A stretch of DNA of 53,054 nucleotides from positions 1 to 53,054 of the forward strand of contig JAAYAC010000086.1 of the NCBI GenBank assembly GCA_012719535.1, written 5' to 3'. Under the pieces are notes generated by a model. It worked only from the letters and a program-made list of their open reading frames with translations, did not search any database and had not been told where the DNA came from. Made by a program: the position numbers and the translations under genes. Source of the stretch: Syntrophomonadaceae bacterium (GTDB taxonomy: Bacteria > Bacillota > Syntrophomonadia > Syntrophomonadales > Syntrophothermaceae). Positions 34,794-43,306 of this stretch are shown here, in pieces (the first letter of the stretch is position 1; every line of letters starts with the position of its first letter).

Positions 34794-35669
34794 ATGATAA
34801 GAACCGAAGCCCTGGTTTACAGGTACGGACGAGAACAGTCTCCCGTGCTTAATGCAATAAATCTGTGCATAGAGGAAGGCGAATATGTGGCGATTATTGG
34901 ACCAAACGGTTGTGGCAAGACTACCCTTATCCGCCACTTCAACGCCTTGCTTTTGCCCACTGCGGGCGAGGTATGGATTGACGGGCTTAACACCCGGGAT
35001 TTCCGCTCTGTGGGAGAAATTCGGCGCCGGGTAGGTATGATTTTCCAGAACCCGGATAACCAGATTGTAGGAATGACGGTAGAAGAGGACACCGCCTTTG
35101 GCCCGGGCAATCTAGGGCTCCCTTCAACTGAAATCCGGCAGCGTGTGGACGAAGCTCTTGCTACCGTGGGCCTTAAGGAATATGCCACCCGGCCTCCCCA
35201 CCATCTTTCCGGAGGCCAGAAACAACTCCTGGCCCTTGCCGGTGTATTGGCCATGCACCCCAAGTATATAGTCCTTGACGAGCCAACTTCCTCTCTGGAC
35301 CCAATTACCCGGGAACACGTACTGCTCATGCTGAAGCAGTTACATCGGAAAGGTATAACCATTATCCAGGTCACGCACAACATGGAAGAAGCAGCAATTG
35401 CTGATCGTCTTATAGTTATGAACCAGGGCACGGTGGTTGCTGATGGACCGCCTTCCAGGGTGCTAAGTAACATTAACCAGCTCAAGCTGTTAGGTCTAGC
35501 TCCTCCCCGGATTACCGAACTAATGTACTATCTTCAACGCATGGGCGAGGATGTCCGCACCGACATCTTTACGGTAACTGACGCAGTTACAGAGATTACA
35601 ACCTTGACTAATCGTTTGCGGCAGCAAGCCGTTGTACGCCCTGGAGGGGAGGTTTGTCGTTATGTATAA
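34794..35669 (+). CDS. bioM: ECF transporter ATPase (BioM/EcfA)
   Basis: ATP-binding subunit driving biotin uptake. The 291-residue ABC protein has Walker A GPNGCGKTT (near 36-44), Q-loop NPDNQIVG with the double-Gln signature of ECF ATPases, signature LSGGQKQ and Walker B YIVLDEPTSSLDP. A single ATPase gene, rather than an ecfA1-ecfA2 pair, fits a transporter dedicated to biotin. ATG 34794 follows AGGAGG. Confidence 0.9.
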   Translation: MIRTEALVYRYGREQSPVLNAINLCIEEGEYVAIIGPNGCGKTTLIRHFNALLLPTAGEVWIDGLNTRDFRSVGEIRRRVGMIFQNPDNQIVGMTVEEDTAFGPGNLGLPSTEIRQRVDEALATVGLKEYATRPPHHLSGGQKQLLALAGVLAMHPKYIVLDEPTSSLDPITREHVLLMLKQLHRKGITIIQVTHNMEEAAIADRLIVMNQGTVVADGPPSRVLSNINQLKLLGLAPPRITELMYYLQRMGEDVRTDIFTVTDAVTEITTLTNRLRQQAVVRPGGEVCRYV

Positions 35670-36441
35670 GCTGGGACAGTATTTACCTGGGGTGTCCCCC
35701 GTCCATAAGAGAGATGCACGTGTCAAGATTATAGCAGTAGTAGCTGTGAGTGTCATAACCCTGCATACCAAGGCGGTTGGCCTGGCGCTGGTTGCTGTCG
35801 CCATGGCCAGTGTGATTTGGATCGCAAGGATACCTTTGGTATACGTACTCAGAGCGTTGAAACCAGTAATGCCTTTATCCGCTCTTCTTCTTTTACTGCA
35901 CTTGCTTTTTACCCGGGGCACCCCGCTGCTCCCCTTTCCGGTCGGACTGGTAAGCGTAACACGCGAGGGGCTTTACCTAGGCCTCCTTCTTGTGGGGAAG
36001 TTCTTGCTGTTGGTTATCGCTGCGTCGGTTCTCACGATGACCACCTCACCCTCTGAACTTACCATGGGTATAGAAAGGCTGCTGCGGCCATTCCGTTTCA
36101 TGGGAGTGTCTTCTCATGAATTGGCCATGATGCTTTCCCTTACTTTGAGGTTTGTACCAATTTTGCTGGAAGAAGCAACCACCATCAAAGAAGCCCAACT
36201 GGCACGGGGAGCCGTATTCAATAGCGGAGGCTTGCGCAGAAGAATCCAGACCATATCCTGCCTGGTTATGCCTCTTTCCACCAGTGTTTTCCGACGTTGC
36301 GAAGAACTCATCAACGCTATGGAAGCCCGCGGCTATCAACCGGGTCCCAGAACTTACTTACAAGAACTGACTCTTAGCTGGGGTGATTACCTGGTTCTGA
36401 TAACGGTATTGCTCGTAACAGCGGTTATAATTTGGCTTTAA
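35662..36441 (+). CDS. bioN: ECF transporter transmembrane component (BioN/EcfT)
   Basis: Coupling membrane subunit of the biotin importer. The 259-residue protein has several hydrophobic segments and the two Ala-Arg-Gly motifs (QLARGAV and MEARGYQ) that contact the ATPases. An in-frame ATG at 35632 exists, but ATG 35662 lies nine bases after GGGGAGG, giving an eight-base overlap with bioM. Last gene of the operon; no clear terminator follows directly. Confidence 0.9.
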   Translation: MYKLGQYLPGVSPVHKRDARVKIIAVVAVSVITLHTKAVGLALVAVAMASVIWIARIPLVYVLRALKPVMPLSALLLLLHLLFTRGTPLLPFPVGLVSVTREGLYLGLLLVGKFLLLVIAASVLTMTTSPSELTMGIERLLRPFRFMGVSSHELAMMLSLTLRFVPILLEEATTIKEAQLARGAVFNSGGLRRRIQTISCLVMPLSTSVFRRCEELINAMEARGYQPGPRTYLQELTLSWGDYLVLITVLLVTAVIIWL

Positions 36442-37071
36442 CCGCAGGAATTTCCGAGTCTCAGGTGTAGGGGTTCACGAGTCCCAGGTTATTCCCTTGA
36501 CTGCTTTTTGACTATTTCGATACCTGTTATCTTTCAAGATCCATGGCCAAAAATCCCGAGCCCGCTTGCAGATTAATTGTCCGGAAAAATAAGTCCTTGT
36601 CCTTCCCAATCTGCTAAAATGTTGGCAGTTTATTTGGGGAGGTTCGCGGTACTTTGCTTATTATTTGAAACTTACCGGTTAAGCTATCAACGTGTGCCAA
36701 GGACCGGTACTCGGTTGTGTTTCCAGTTATCGAGAGGTGTCCCCTGGTTATGGAGCTGGGGTTAGGCTGGTAAGCCATGGATTTTATCCCCGGAATGCCC
36801 TGGTTGGACACCGCTGCTACCAAGTGTACATATGCCGCTATCTTTGCGCTTCCTGTTTACAGCCCGTATCTCTTCTTCTCTGGATTTTGCTGCCCAGATT
36901 CCAGCATGCCCGCGACACCATCCTTACGAGCCTGCGAAGATTTTTGCTCAAAATGCCTGCCTCTGTCGCCAACTGGTTTCTTTTTGCCGCTACCGCTTTT
37001 TCCGAAACATTCCGGCTATCGTCACGCTCTTATTACAATCCGAAACTTAGCCTGTAAACCGGCCAAAACGG
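36442..37071. other. Gene-free stretch before sigG
   Basis: About 630 bases with only short, low-quality open frames on both strands. No transposase, tRNA or recognisable riboswitch is seen. It ends in a strong plus-strand terminator, which suggests a transcript crosses it, either the biotin operon tail or an unknown RNA. Confidence 0.5.
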
Positions 37072-37105
37072 GCCGCGATCAGCCAGATTGCGGCTTGTTT
37101 TTTTG
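37072..37105 (+). terminator. Intrinsic terminator upstream of sigG
   Basis: Stem GCCGCGATC / GATTGCGGC (one G-T pair) with loop AGCCA, then TTGTTTTTTTG. It would separate the biotin operon region from sigG. Confidence 0.88.
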
Positions 37106-37231
37106 TGCCAATTTACTCCAATAGTGGAGGCTATGTTAGAGGTTGGTAATTATGCCAGTACCGATTTCGAATAATTTCGGACGGGAAAGTAAATAATCCT
37201 AATAAAGCAATTCAGGGGAAGAGGTGCGCCA

Positions 37232-38002
37232 TTGCTGAACAAGGTTGAAATCTGTGGAGTAAATACTTCAAATCTCCCCGTGTTGAAAAATGAACAGATG
37301 AAGGAATTGTTCTTGCGCATCAAGCGAAATGACCGGCAGGCCCGGGAGGAACTTATCCGTGGTAACCTCAGATTAGTTCTGAGTGTAATACAAAGATTCA
37401 GCAACCGGGGAGAATACGTCGACGACCTGTTTCAGGTGGGCTGCATCGGCCTGATAAAAGCTATTGACAATTTTGACCTGGACCAAAACGTCAGGTTTTC
37501 GACCTATGCGGTGCCTATGATAATAGGAGAAATAAGGAGATACCTTAGAGACAACAACCCGGTCCGTGTCTCCCGTTCTCTGCGGGACATTGCCTACAAG
37601 GCGCTCCAGGTCCGTGAACAGCTTCTGGGGGAGAACTCCCGGGAGCCTACCATTACCGAGATCGCAGAGCGGCTGAATGTGCCACAGGAAGATGTGGTGT
37701 TCGCGCTTGATGCCATTCAGGAACCGGTCTCCCTGTTTGAACCGATTTATAACGATGGGGGAGATCCCATCCTGGTGATGGATCAGATAAGTGACGAAAG
37801 AACCACTGACGACCTGTGGTTGGAAGAGATATCCATAAGAGAGGCGCTCAAAAAGCTGTCCGACAGGGAAAAACTGATTTTAACCCTGCGCTTCTTCGAA
37901 GGGAAAACCCAGATGGAGGTGGCCGACGAAATCGGTATTTCCCAGGCCCAGGTGTCAAGATTGGAAAAAGCTGCTCTCAAACACATGAAGAAGCATATCT
38001 GA
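37232..38002 (+). CDS. sigG: RNA polymerase sporulation sigma factor sigma-G
   Basis: Late forespore sigma factor. The 256-residue protein begins MLNKVEICGVNTSNLPVLKN, almost the Bacillus start, and has region 2 (FQVGCIGLIKAIDNFDL, FSTYAVPMIIGEIRRYLRDNN) and region 4 (GISQAQVSRLEKAALK) intact. The TTG start at 37232 follows GGGGAAGAGG. Normally next to sigE; here separated from it by about 4.8 kb including the biotin operon. Confidence 0.97.
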   Translation: MLNKVEICGVNTSNLPVLKNEQMKELFLRIKRNDRQAREELIRGNLRLVLSVIQRFSNRGEYVDDLFQVGCIGLIKAIDNFDLDQNVRFSTYAVPMIIGEIRRYLRDNNPVRVSRSLRDIAYKALQVREQLLGENSREPTITEIAERLNVPQEDVVFALDAIQEPVSLFEPIYNDGGDPILVMDQISDERTTDDLWLEEISIREALKKLSDREKLILTLRFFEGKTQMEVADEIGISQAQVSRLEKAALKHMKKHI

Positions 38003-38049
38003 ATGTATGAAAGGAGGGGTTCAACACGCGCAGGAGTGTTCTCATACTT

Positions 38050-38619
38050 TTGATGGTGACACTGCTCATGGCCATGGCTCTTCCCCTGGCGGCCCGGTTA
38101 TACCAGAATGAGGAGGCCTTTTCTCCTTACAACCTCATCAGAGTTCACATTATTGCCAATAGCGATAGCCCGTGGGACCAACAGTTAAAGCTTAAAGTCA
38201 GGGACCGCATTGTGGGTTATCTAACGCCGCAACTGGCCGGTGTGGAGGACAGCCGGGAGTGCCAGGCCATTATTAAGGCAAATTTGGATAGCCTACAGAA
38301 GGAAGCTCAGGATGAACTGCGCAGGCACAACTACCACTACGGTGTCAAGGTAGCCTTTGGAACCTTCCAGTTTCCCACCAGGTCTTACGGGGATTTGACT
38401 TTGCCCCAGGGTCAGTACCGGGCTCTTAAAGTGGTGCTGGGAGAAGGCGAGGGCAAGAATTGGTGGTGTGTTGTATTTCCACCGCTCTGCTTCCAGGAAG
38501 GTCGCGACAGTGCCCTGGTTTACCAGGGTGATAAGCCTCCTCTTTTCCTCAAGGAAAGGGTTCTGTCTGGTTTTGAACGACACGCCTGGAACACCGGAAG
38601 TAAAAGTCGAGACCAGTAG
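38050..38619 (+). CDS. spoIIR: Stage II sporulation protein SpoIIR
   Basis: Secreted forespore signal that triggers SpoIIGA to process pro-sigma-E. The 189-residue frame has a hydrophobic N-terminus, the LIRVHIIANSDSPWDQ block and GKNWWCVVFPPLCF, hallmark SpoIIR motifs. The start is unclear: TTG 38050 or ATG 38053 lack positive charges before the hydrophobic core, whereas in-frame translation from an ACG at 38026, eight bases after AAGGAGG, would add TRRSVLIL and make a proper signal peptide. No ATG, GTG or TTG is in frame between. Close behind sigG, probably one transcript. Confidence 0.88.
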   Translation: MMVTLLMAMALPLAARLYQNEEAFSPYNLIRVHIIANSDSPWDQQLKLKVRDRIVGYLTPQLAGVEDSRECQAIIKANLDSLQKEAQDELRRHNYHYGVKVAFGTFQFPTRSYGDLTLPQGQYRALKVVLGEGEGKNWWCVVFPPLCFQEGRDSALVYQGDKPPLFLKERVLSGFERHAWNTGSKSRDQ

Positions 38620-38741
38620 TCGACAGGAACAGCCACGCTCATCAGCGCTGGCTTTTTTTCTGTCTATTTTTGTTTTCACATGATATTGCTGTTTTTCATA
38701 TATTAAGAGTAACCAGCACCAGATACCAGGAGGGGAGAGTC

Positions 38742-39002
38742 GTGGTCAAGATCTCTGAATTGAGAACCCGGGAGGTCGTCAATATTCTGGATGGAAGCAA
38801 ACTGGGTAATATCATTGATATAGACCTGGATGTGGAAAGAGGGAAGATAGTGGCTTTGGTCCTACCCGGACCAAACCGGTTGTTCAGTTTCTTTTCCCGC
38901 CGGGAGGACGTGGTGGTACCGTGGCACAAGATAAACAAGATCGGCCGTGATGTAATACTGGTGGAGGTCCCTGCGCTCGAACCTGGCAACACCCGCGACT
39001 GA
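38742..39002 (+). CDS. YlmC/YmxH family sporulation protein (PRC-barrel)
   Basis: An 86-residue single PRC-barrel protein (MVKISELRTREVVNILDGSKLGNIIDIDLD), a family tied to sporulating Firmicutes with unknown biochemical role. GTG 38742 follows AGGAGGGGAGAG; the open frame further upstream has no ribosome site. It ends with a terminator that overlaps its stop codon. Confidence 0.85.
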   Translation: MVKISELRTREVVNILDGSKLGNIIDIDLDVERGKIVALVLPGPNRLFSFFSRREDVVVPWHKINKIGRDVILVEVPALEPGNTRD

Positions 39003-39027
39003 ATTAACGCCTTACGGGTGTTTTTTC
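38988..39027 (+). terminator. Intrinsic terminator overlapping the ymxH-type stop
   Basis: AACACCCG (38988-38995) pairs with CGGGTGTT (39015-39022) and runs into TTTTTT. The loop of about 19 bases contains the stop codon. Confidence 0.7.
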
Positions 39028-39053
39028 TCTCTGTACGATAAGGACAACTTCCG

Positions 39054-39080
39054 CGTGACTGGGGACGGTTCTCTGTCACG
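39054..39080 (+). repeat. Hairpin repeat with GGGGACGGTTCT core, copy 1
   Basis: Arms CGTGAC / GTCACG enclose TGGGGACGGTTCTCT. The core GGGGACGGTTCT recurs at 42008, there enclosed by different but again complementary arms. I associate this core with REP-like repeats of several Firmicutes. The surrounding gap 39028-39449 (about 420 bases) has no gene; it also holds an AATTCT-rich run (39169-39200). Confidence 0.6.
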
Positions 39081-39449
39081 TTATTTTTATGGTAGCAGGC
39101 AGAAACACCCTGCCCTGCGCGCGTGCACCAGCAGGAGTGTGAAAGTGCGCGTGCGTTGTCCGTAACAACCGAGAATTCTTCCATTCAATTCTTAATTCCT
39201 ATCACGATGCAGGTCCCAATTATGAATAGTCGGTGTTACCAGTGTTTATCAATGTGCATCGATGGTTCCTAATGACTCTTACAGTTTCACTTTTTCTGCC
39301 GGTCCCGGGACGGATGGCCCGGGCATGGTGGGACTCGAAATATTAAAGTTTCTGCCTGCGAGTTAACTAGACCCTGTAATCCCTTGAGCGAGAAGAATAA
39401 TTGAGTGTATCAACCGTATCGTCATTTGCCAGCCGGGAACCAAAAGCTA

Positions 39450-39465
39450 ATAATAGATATAGGGT
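39450..39465 (+). promoter_or_regulatory. NrdR box 1
   Basis: ATAATAGATATAGGGT; its core TAGATATAG matches the NrdR consensus core WATATATWG at 8 of 9 positions, while the outer arms are poor. It lies exactly 31 bases before box 2. Confidence 0.6.
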
Positions 39466-39480
39466 TTAGGTTTGGTGTGC

Positions 39481-39496
39481 ACACAATATATAGGGG
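39481..39496 (+). promoter_or_regulatory. NrdR box 2
   Basis: ACACAATATATAGGGG matches the consensus ACACWATATATWGTGT at all but two positions. It lies 31 bases (three helical turns) after box 1, the usual tandem spacing, and overlaps the nrdR ribosome site AGGGGG. Confidence 0.82.
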
Positions 39497-39505
39497 GAAC
39501 CCACC

Positions 39506-39979
39506 ATGAAGTGCCCGTACTGCTATGAGACAGAAAGCCGGGTGATCGAATCCCGTCCCAGCGAGGACGGTGAGGCGATTAGGAGGAGAAGGGAGTGTGC
39601 TGCCTGCAGGAGGCGGTTCACCACCTACGAGCGCATTGAGGAAAGGCCCCTATTTGTTATCAAAAAAGAGGGAGGGCGGGAGCAGTTCAACCGGAACAAG
39701 TTGATAACCGGGATTATGAAGGCGTGTGAAAAAAGACCGGTTACCATGGAGGAAATTGAAGCCATGGTAGGAAAGATCGAAAGGGAACTAAGGGATGGTT
39801 TTGACCGCGAAGTTAGCAGCCGGGTGGTTGGTGAAAAGGTTATGGGCGAGCTTTGTTCCCTGGATGAAGTGGCCTATGTAAGATTTGCCTCCGTTTACCG
39901 CCAATTTACCGACATTGACAGCTTTATCATGACCATCAACCAGCTCAAGGGGGAAACATCAAAAGAGGAGGAAGCGTGA
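39506..39979 (+). CDS. nrdR: Transcriptional repressor NrdR
   Basis: Nucleotide-sensing repressor of ribonucleotide reductase genes. The 157-residue protein has the N-terminal zinc ribbon (CPYC ... CAAC within [18 protein letters not shown]) and an ATP-cone domain (about 48-140, [17 protein letters not shown]). ATG 39506 follows AGGGGGAACCCACC. Two NrdR boxes directly upstream indicate that it represses its own operon with nrdD, which starts two bases after its stop. Confidence 0.97.
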   Translation: MKCPYCYETESRVIESRPSEDGEAIRRRRECAACRRRFTTYERIEERPLFVIKKEGGREQFNRNKLITGIMKACEKRPVTMEEIEAMVGKIERELRDGFDREVSSRVVGEKVMGELCSLDEVAYVRFASVYRQFTDIDSFIMTINQLKGETSKEEEA

Positions 39980-39980
39980 A

Positions 39981-41996
39981 GTGTTTACCACCATCAAGAA
40001 GAGGGACGGAAGGGAGGTACCCTTTGATCCTTCTAAAATAACCGAGGCCATCTTTAAAGCGGCCCAGGCAGTCGGGGGGGAAGACCGCCAGAAATCCCTC
40101 GAATTGACCCTGGAGGTCATGAGAGTTCTGGGTGAAAAATATGAGGGTGACATATTTACGGTAGAGGACGTCCAGGATGTAGTGGAAAAAGTGCTGATCG
40201 AGCACGGTCACGCCCGTACTGCCAAGGCCTATATACTCTACCGGGACCAGCGCACCCGCTACCGGGAAGGCAAGTCCGACCTCATGGACGTGGTCGAAGA
40301 AATACTCAAGGAAACCAGCCGGGAAAACGCCAACGTGGGAAACAGCCCTTCGGCCAAGATGTTACAAATCGCCAGTGCGGCCAGCAAACAGTATTACCTG
40401 AACCGGGTTTTACCGCCTGATTTTGCTCAGGCCCACCGGGAAGGAGACATACACATACATGACCTCGACTTCTATAAGAAAACTTTAAACTGCCTGCAAT
40501 TGCCTTTGGGAGATATACTGGCCAACGGTTTCAACAACGGGCATGGCTATATCAGGCCTCCCAAGCGTCCCGCATCGGCCACGGCCCTGGCCGCCATTAT
40601 CCTGCAAAGCTCGCAGAACGACATGTACGGGGGGCAATCCTTCCCCTTCTTTGACCGGGACATGGCTCCTTTTGTAGAAAACGCCAGTGAGGACGAGACG
40701 TACCAGGCAATGGAGGCTTTGGTCTATAACCTTAACAGCATGCACTCCCGGGCGGGGTCCCAGGTGCCTTTCAGCTCTATAAACCTGGGCTGTGATACCA
40801 GTGAAGCAGGCAGGAAGGTTACCCGAAACCTGCTTCTGGCCTACGAGGCCGGGTTGGGTAGGGGCGAAAACCCCATTTTCCCTAACGTCATCTTCAGGGT
40901 CCGCGAAGGGGTTAACTTGCGGCCCCAGGATCCAAATCATGATCTGCTTCTATTGGCCTTACGGGTGGCAGCTACCCGGATGAACCCCACCTTCAGCTTT
41001 ATGGATACCTCCTTCAATAATGAATACGGCAACGAGGTTGCGTATATGGGCTGCCGCACCCGGGTTATTGCCAACCGGCACGGGCCCTCCATCACTGAAA
41101 GACGAGGTAACATCGCCTTCACTACCCTGAATCTGCCCCGCCTGGCCATTAAATCCCGGGGTAACATTGGCGAATTCTACCGGCTCCTGGAAGACATGAT
41201 GTCACTGGCCTGCGAACAACTGTACCATCGTTATAAGGTATTGACGGAGTTGCAGGTGAAGGATATGCCATTCGTAATGGGGCAACACCTTTACCTGGGT
41301 TCAGAGGGACTTCAAGCATGTGATAGCATTGAGCCTGCCTTGAAACACGGTACCCTGACGGTGGGCTTTATTGGCCTGGCTGAAACATTGACCTTTCTTA
41401 CCGGCAAACACCATGGCCAGTCCGAGGATGCCCAGGCGATGGGTATATCTATCATCCAGTATATGAGGCGCATGATCGACCGGGCCTGCGAGGAATACGA
41501 TTTGAATTACACCCTTCTGGCCACCCCGGCGGAGGGGCTTTCCGGGCGGTTTGTGGAGATGGATCGGGAGAGGTATGGAGAAATACCCGGGGTGACTGAC
41601 AAGGAGTATTATACCAACTCTTTCCATATACCGGTGGATTACGATATCAGCATATTTGATAAGATAACCAGAGAAGGTCCATACCATAAGTACACCAATG
41701 CAGGACACATAAGCTATATTGAATTCCCGTCTCCTCCGGTCCACAACCTTGAGGCCCTGGAGGCGGTCATAAACCATATGCGGGCCTGTGACATGGGCTA
41801 TGTCGGTATCAACTTCCCCATTGACTTCTGTGAGAGTTGTTATCACCGGGGAGTTATTGAGACTGCTACCTGTCCCAATTGCGGTGGCAAAGAAATAAAG
41901 CGGGTACGTCGCATCACCGGCTACCTTTCCACCGTCGACCGCTTCAACGACGCCAAAGTAGCCGAGCTGCGAGACCGGAAAAGCCACAGGTTCTAA
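39981..41996 (+). CDS. nrdD: Anaerobic (class III) ribonucleoside-triphosphate reductase
   Basis: Glycyl-radical enzyme that makes deoxyribonucleotides without oxygen. The 671-residue protein has an N-terminal ATP cone (about 1-95), the catalytic barrel (HIHDLDFY, NLNSMHSRAGSQVPFSS, NLGCDTSEAGR), a C-terminal zinc site (CESC ... CPNC) and the glycyl-radical loop RRITGYLS with Gly647. GTG 39981 follows AAAGAGGAGG. Its activase NrdG is encoded just downstream. The enzyme is inactivated by oxygen, supporting an anaerobic life. Confidence 0.96.
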   Translation: MFTTIKKRDGREVPFDPSKITEAIFKAAQAVGGEDRQKSLELTLEVMRVLGEKYEGDIFTVEDVQDVVEKVLIEHGHARTAKAYILYRDQRTRYREGKSDLMDVVEEILKETSRENANVGNSPSAKMLQIASAASKQYYLNRVLPPDFAQAHREGDIHIHDLDFYKKTLNCLQLPLGDILANGFNNGHGYIRPPKRPASATALAAIILQSSQNDMYGGQSFPFFDRDMAPFVENASEDETYQAMEALVYNLNSMHSRAGSQVPFSSINLGCDTSEAGRKVTRNLLLAYEAGLGRGENPIFPNVIFRVREGVNLRPQDPNHDLLLLALRVAATRMNPTFSFMDTSFNNEYGNEVAYMGCRTRVIANRHGPSITERRGNIAFTTLNLPRLAIKSRGNIGEFYRLLEDMMSLACEQLYHRYKVLTELQVKDMPFVMGQHLYLGSEGLQACDSIEPALKHGTLTVGFIGLAETLTFLTGKHHGQSEDAQAMGISIIQYMRRMIDRACEEYDLNYTLLATPAEGLSGRFVEMDRERYGEIPGVTDKEYYTNSFHIPVDYDISIFDKITREGPYHKYTNAGHISYIEFPSPPVHNLEALEAVINHMRACDMGYVGINFPIDFCESCYHRGVIETATCPNCGGKEIKRVRRITGYLSTVDRFNDAKVAELRDRKSHRF

Positions 41997-42001
41997 GGGG
42001 G

Positions 42002-42022
42002 GCAAGCGGGGACGGTTCTTGC
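42002..42022 (+). repeat. Hairpin repeat with GGGGACGGTTCT core, copy 2
   Basis: Core GGGGACGGTTCTT (42008-42020) overlaps with arms GCAAG (42002-42006) and CTTGC (42018-42022). It sits six bases after the nrdD stop, between nrdD and nrdG. Confidence 0.6.
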
Positions 42023-42151
42023 TGGCTGTGAGGGCTGGCAGTTTCAAAGTCTATGCAATTGGCAGCCGCAGGTGACGTAACCACCAGTTCCGATGTAGTG
42101 ATGGTCGGGCGTGATGGTGGTGAAGCGGCTGTACCGGAAAGGAGAACTACG

Positions 42152-42643
42152 GTGATCAAGTACGCTGACATAATCCGGGATTCGGTAGTTGACGGAACCG
42201 GCATCAGGGTAGTTGCTTTCCTGCAGGGGTGTCCCCGCGCGTGCGAGGGTTGCCACAATCCTGCCCTGCAACCGTTGGAAGGTGGCCGGGAAGCCCGCGA
42301 AGAAGATTTTGCGGAGAGGCTGCTGCAGGAATTAACTCCCCTGCACAAGGGAATAACCTTCAGTGGTGGAGAACCTCTGATTCAACCCGAAGCCTTACTA
42401 AAGGTTATTACCATACTCAAGGAGAGAAAACCGCATCTTGACATATGGGTCTATACCGGTTTTACTTTTGAACAGGTTAAAGACTTGTCCGTAATGAAGC
42501 TGATTGATGTTCTGGTTGATGGCCCTTTTGTTTTGTCTGCGCGAGATCTTACCTTGCCCTTCCGTGGTTCAGCCAACCAGAGGATCATTGATGTCCCGCG
42601 CTCTCTTGAAAAAGGCGAAATCGTGGAACTGCACATCGGATAG
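42152..42643 (+). CDS. nrdG: Anaerobic ribonucleoside-triphosphate reductase activating protein
   Basis: Radical SAM activase that installs the glycyl radical on NrdD. The 163-residue protein has cluster cysteines Cys27, Cys31 and Cys34 (CPRACEGC), preceded by DGTGIRVVAFLQG, and the FSGGEPL glycine motif. The open frame extends to 42053, but GTG 42152 follows AAAGGAGA and yields the standard start MIKYADIIRDSVVDG. The 155-base gap after nrdD carries a hairpin repeat. Confidence 0.95.
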   Translation: MIKYADIIRDSVVDGTGIRVVAFLQGCPRACEGCHNPALQPLEGGREAREEDFAERLLQELTPLHKGITFSGGEPLIQPEALLKVITILKERKPHLDIWVYTGFTFEQVKDLSVMKLIDVLVDGPFVLSARDLTLPFRGSANQRIIDVPRSLEKGEIVELHIG

Positions 42644-42951
42644 GATGCAAGGGTGGCGGCTGTACAGGGGCCGGGGTTCCTGCAGGGAAAGCCGGGAGCG
42701 ATGCCGAAGTTATTACAGGGCGGCAGACCTTATGAACCACTGAGCATGAAAAACACGGGTGCATTTTCAGGAACAGCTGGGAATTCCTTGCTCTTGATTT
42801 TTATTCTTAATTCTTCATTCTGAATTCTCAATTCCTGAAAGGTATATATCACCTCAACGGTTGTGAACACCTGCGGCTTCAAAATAGATGGTCAGTGGTC
42901 ATCCTAATACATCAGTGTGAATCTGTGGCCAGGTTTTTCATAGTCAGATGA
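42644..42951. other. Intergenic region with tandem degenerate AATTC repeats
   Basis: No gene is seen. At about 42798-42837 a run of ATTCTTA, ATTCTTC, ATTCTGA, ATTCTCA and ATTCCT units repeats every seven to eight bases. A shorter, similar run lies at 39169-39200 on the other side of the nrd genes. Confidence 0.5.
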
Positions 42952-43254
42952 CTAAGGCTCACCGGGAAGTGCTTCCAGAAGCTGCCTGGCTTCTTCCAGC
43001 CGGTGGTGGAGGACCAGAACCTTGACCTCGGCGAGCGGGCCCAGAGTCAATCCCTGGACAGGTCCGATGGCCTCACGTTGTAACCGTACCGGGATGCCGA
43101 AGGACTCCAGCATGCTCTTTAACAGCAGGTCCTCAGGCGGATACACTGTTTTTAAAACCGTCCATTTGCCCTCTCTGGCCCGGTTGGGATACCCGCAGTT
43201 GGGACAGTGGGGGCTTTCTGCGGAAACGGGGTGCTTACATACGGGGCAGTGCAT
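42952..43254 (-). CDS. Zinc-ribbon DUF2007-like protein
   Basis: A 100-residue protein with an N-terminal zinc ribbon (CPVC and CPNC in MHCPVCKHPVSAESPHCPNCGYP) and a C-terminal DUF2007-like domain (VYPPEDLLLKSMLESFGIPVRL ... VLVLHHRLEEARQLLEAL), a PII-like signal-transducer fold of unknown function. Start at 43254 is ATG. It stands alone on the minus strand, divergent from pgeF. Confidence 0.75.
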   Translation of the reverse strand: MHCPVCKHPVSAESPHCPNCGYPNRAREGKWTVLKTVYPPEDLLLKSMLESFGIPVRLQREAIGPVQGLTLGPLAEVKVLVLHHRLEEARQLLEALPGEP

Positions 43255-43306
43255 AGCTTACCCTCCTCTATAACTAGAGTTTAATGCATAAAGGCGGGAA
43301 GAGCAA

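Noticed and set aside
36692-37124. Overlapping plus-strand frames of 60-120 codons before sigG
   Set aside because: Cys/Ser/Pro-rich composition in several frames at once, no ribosome sites and no family motif; looks like non-coding DNA.
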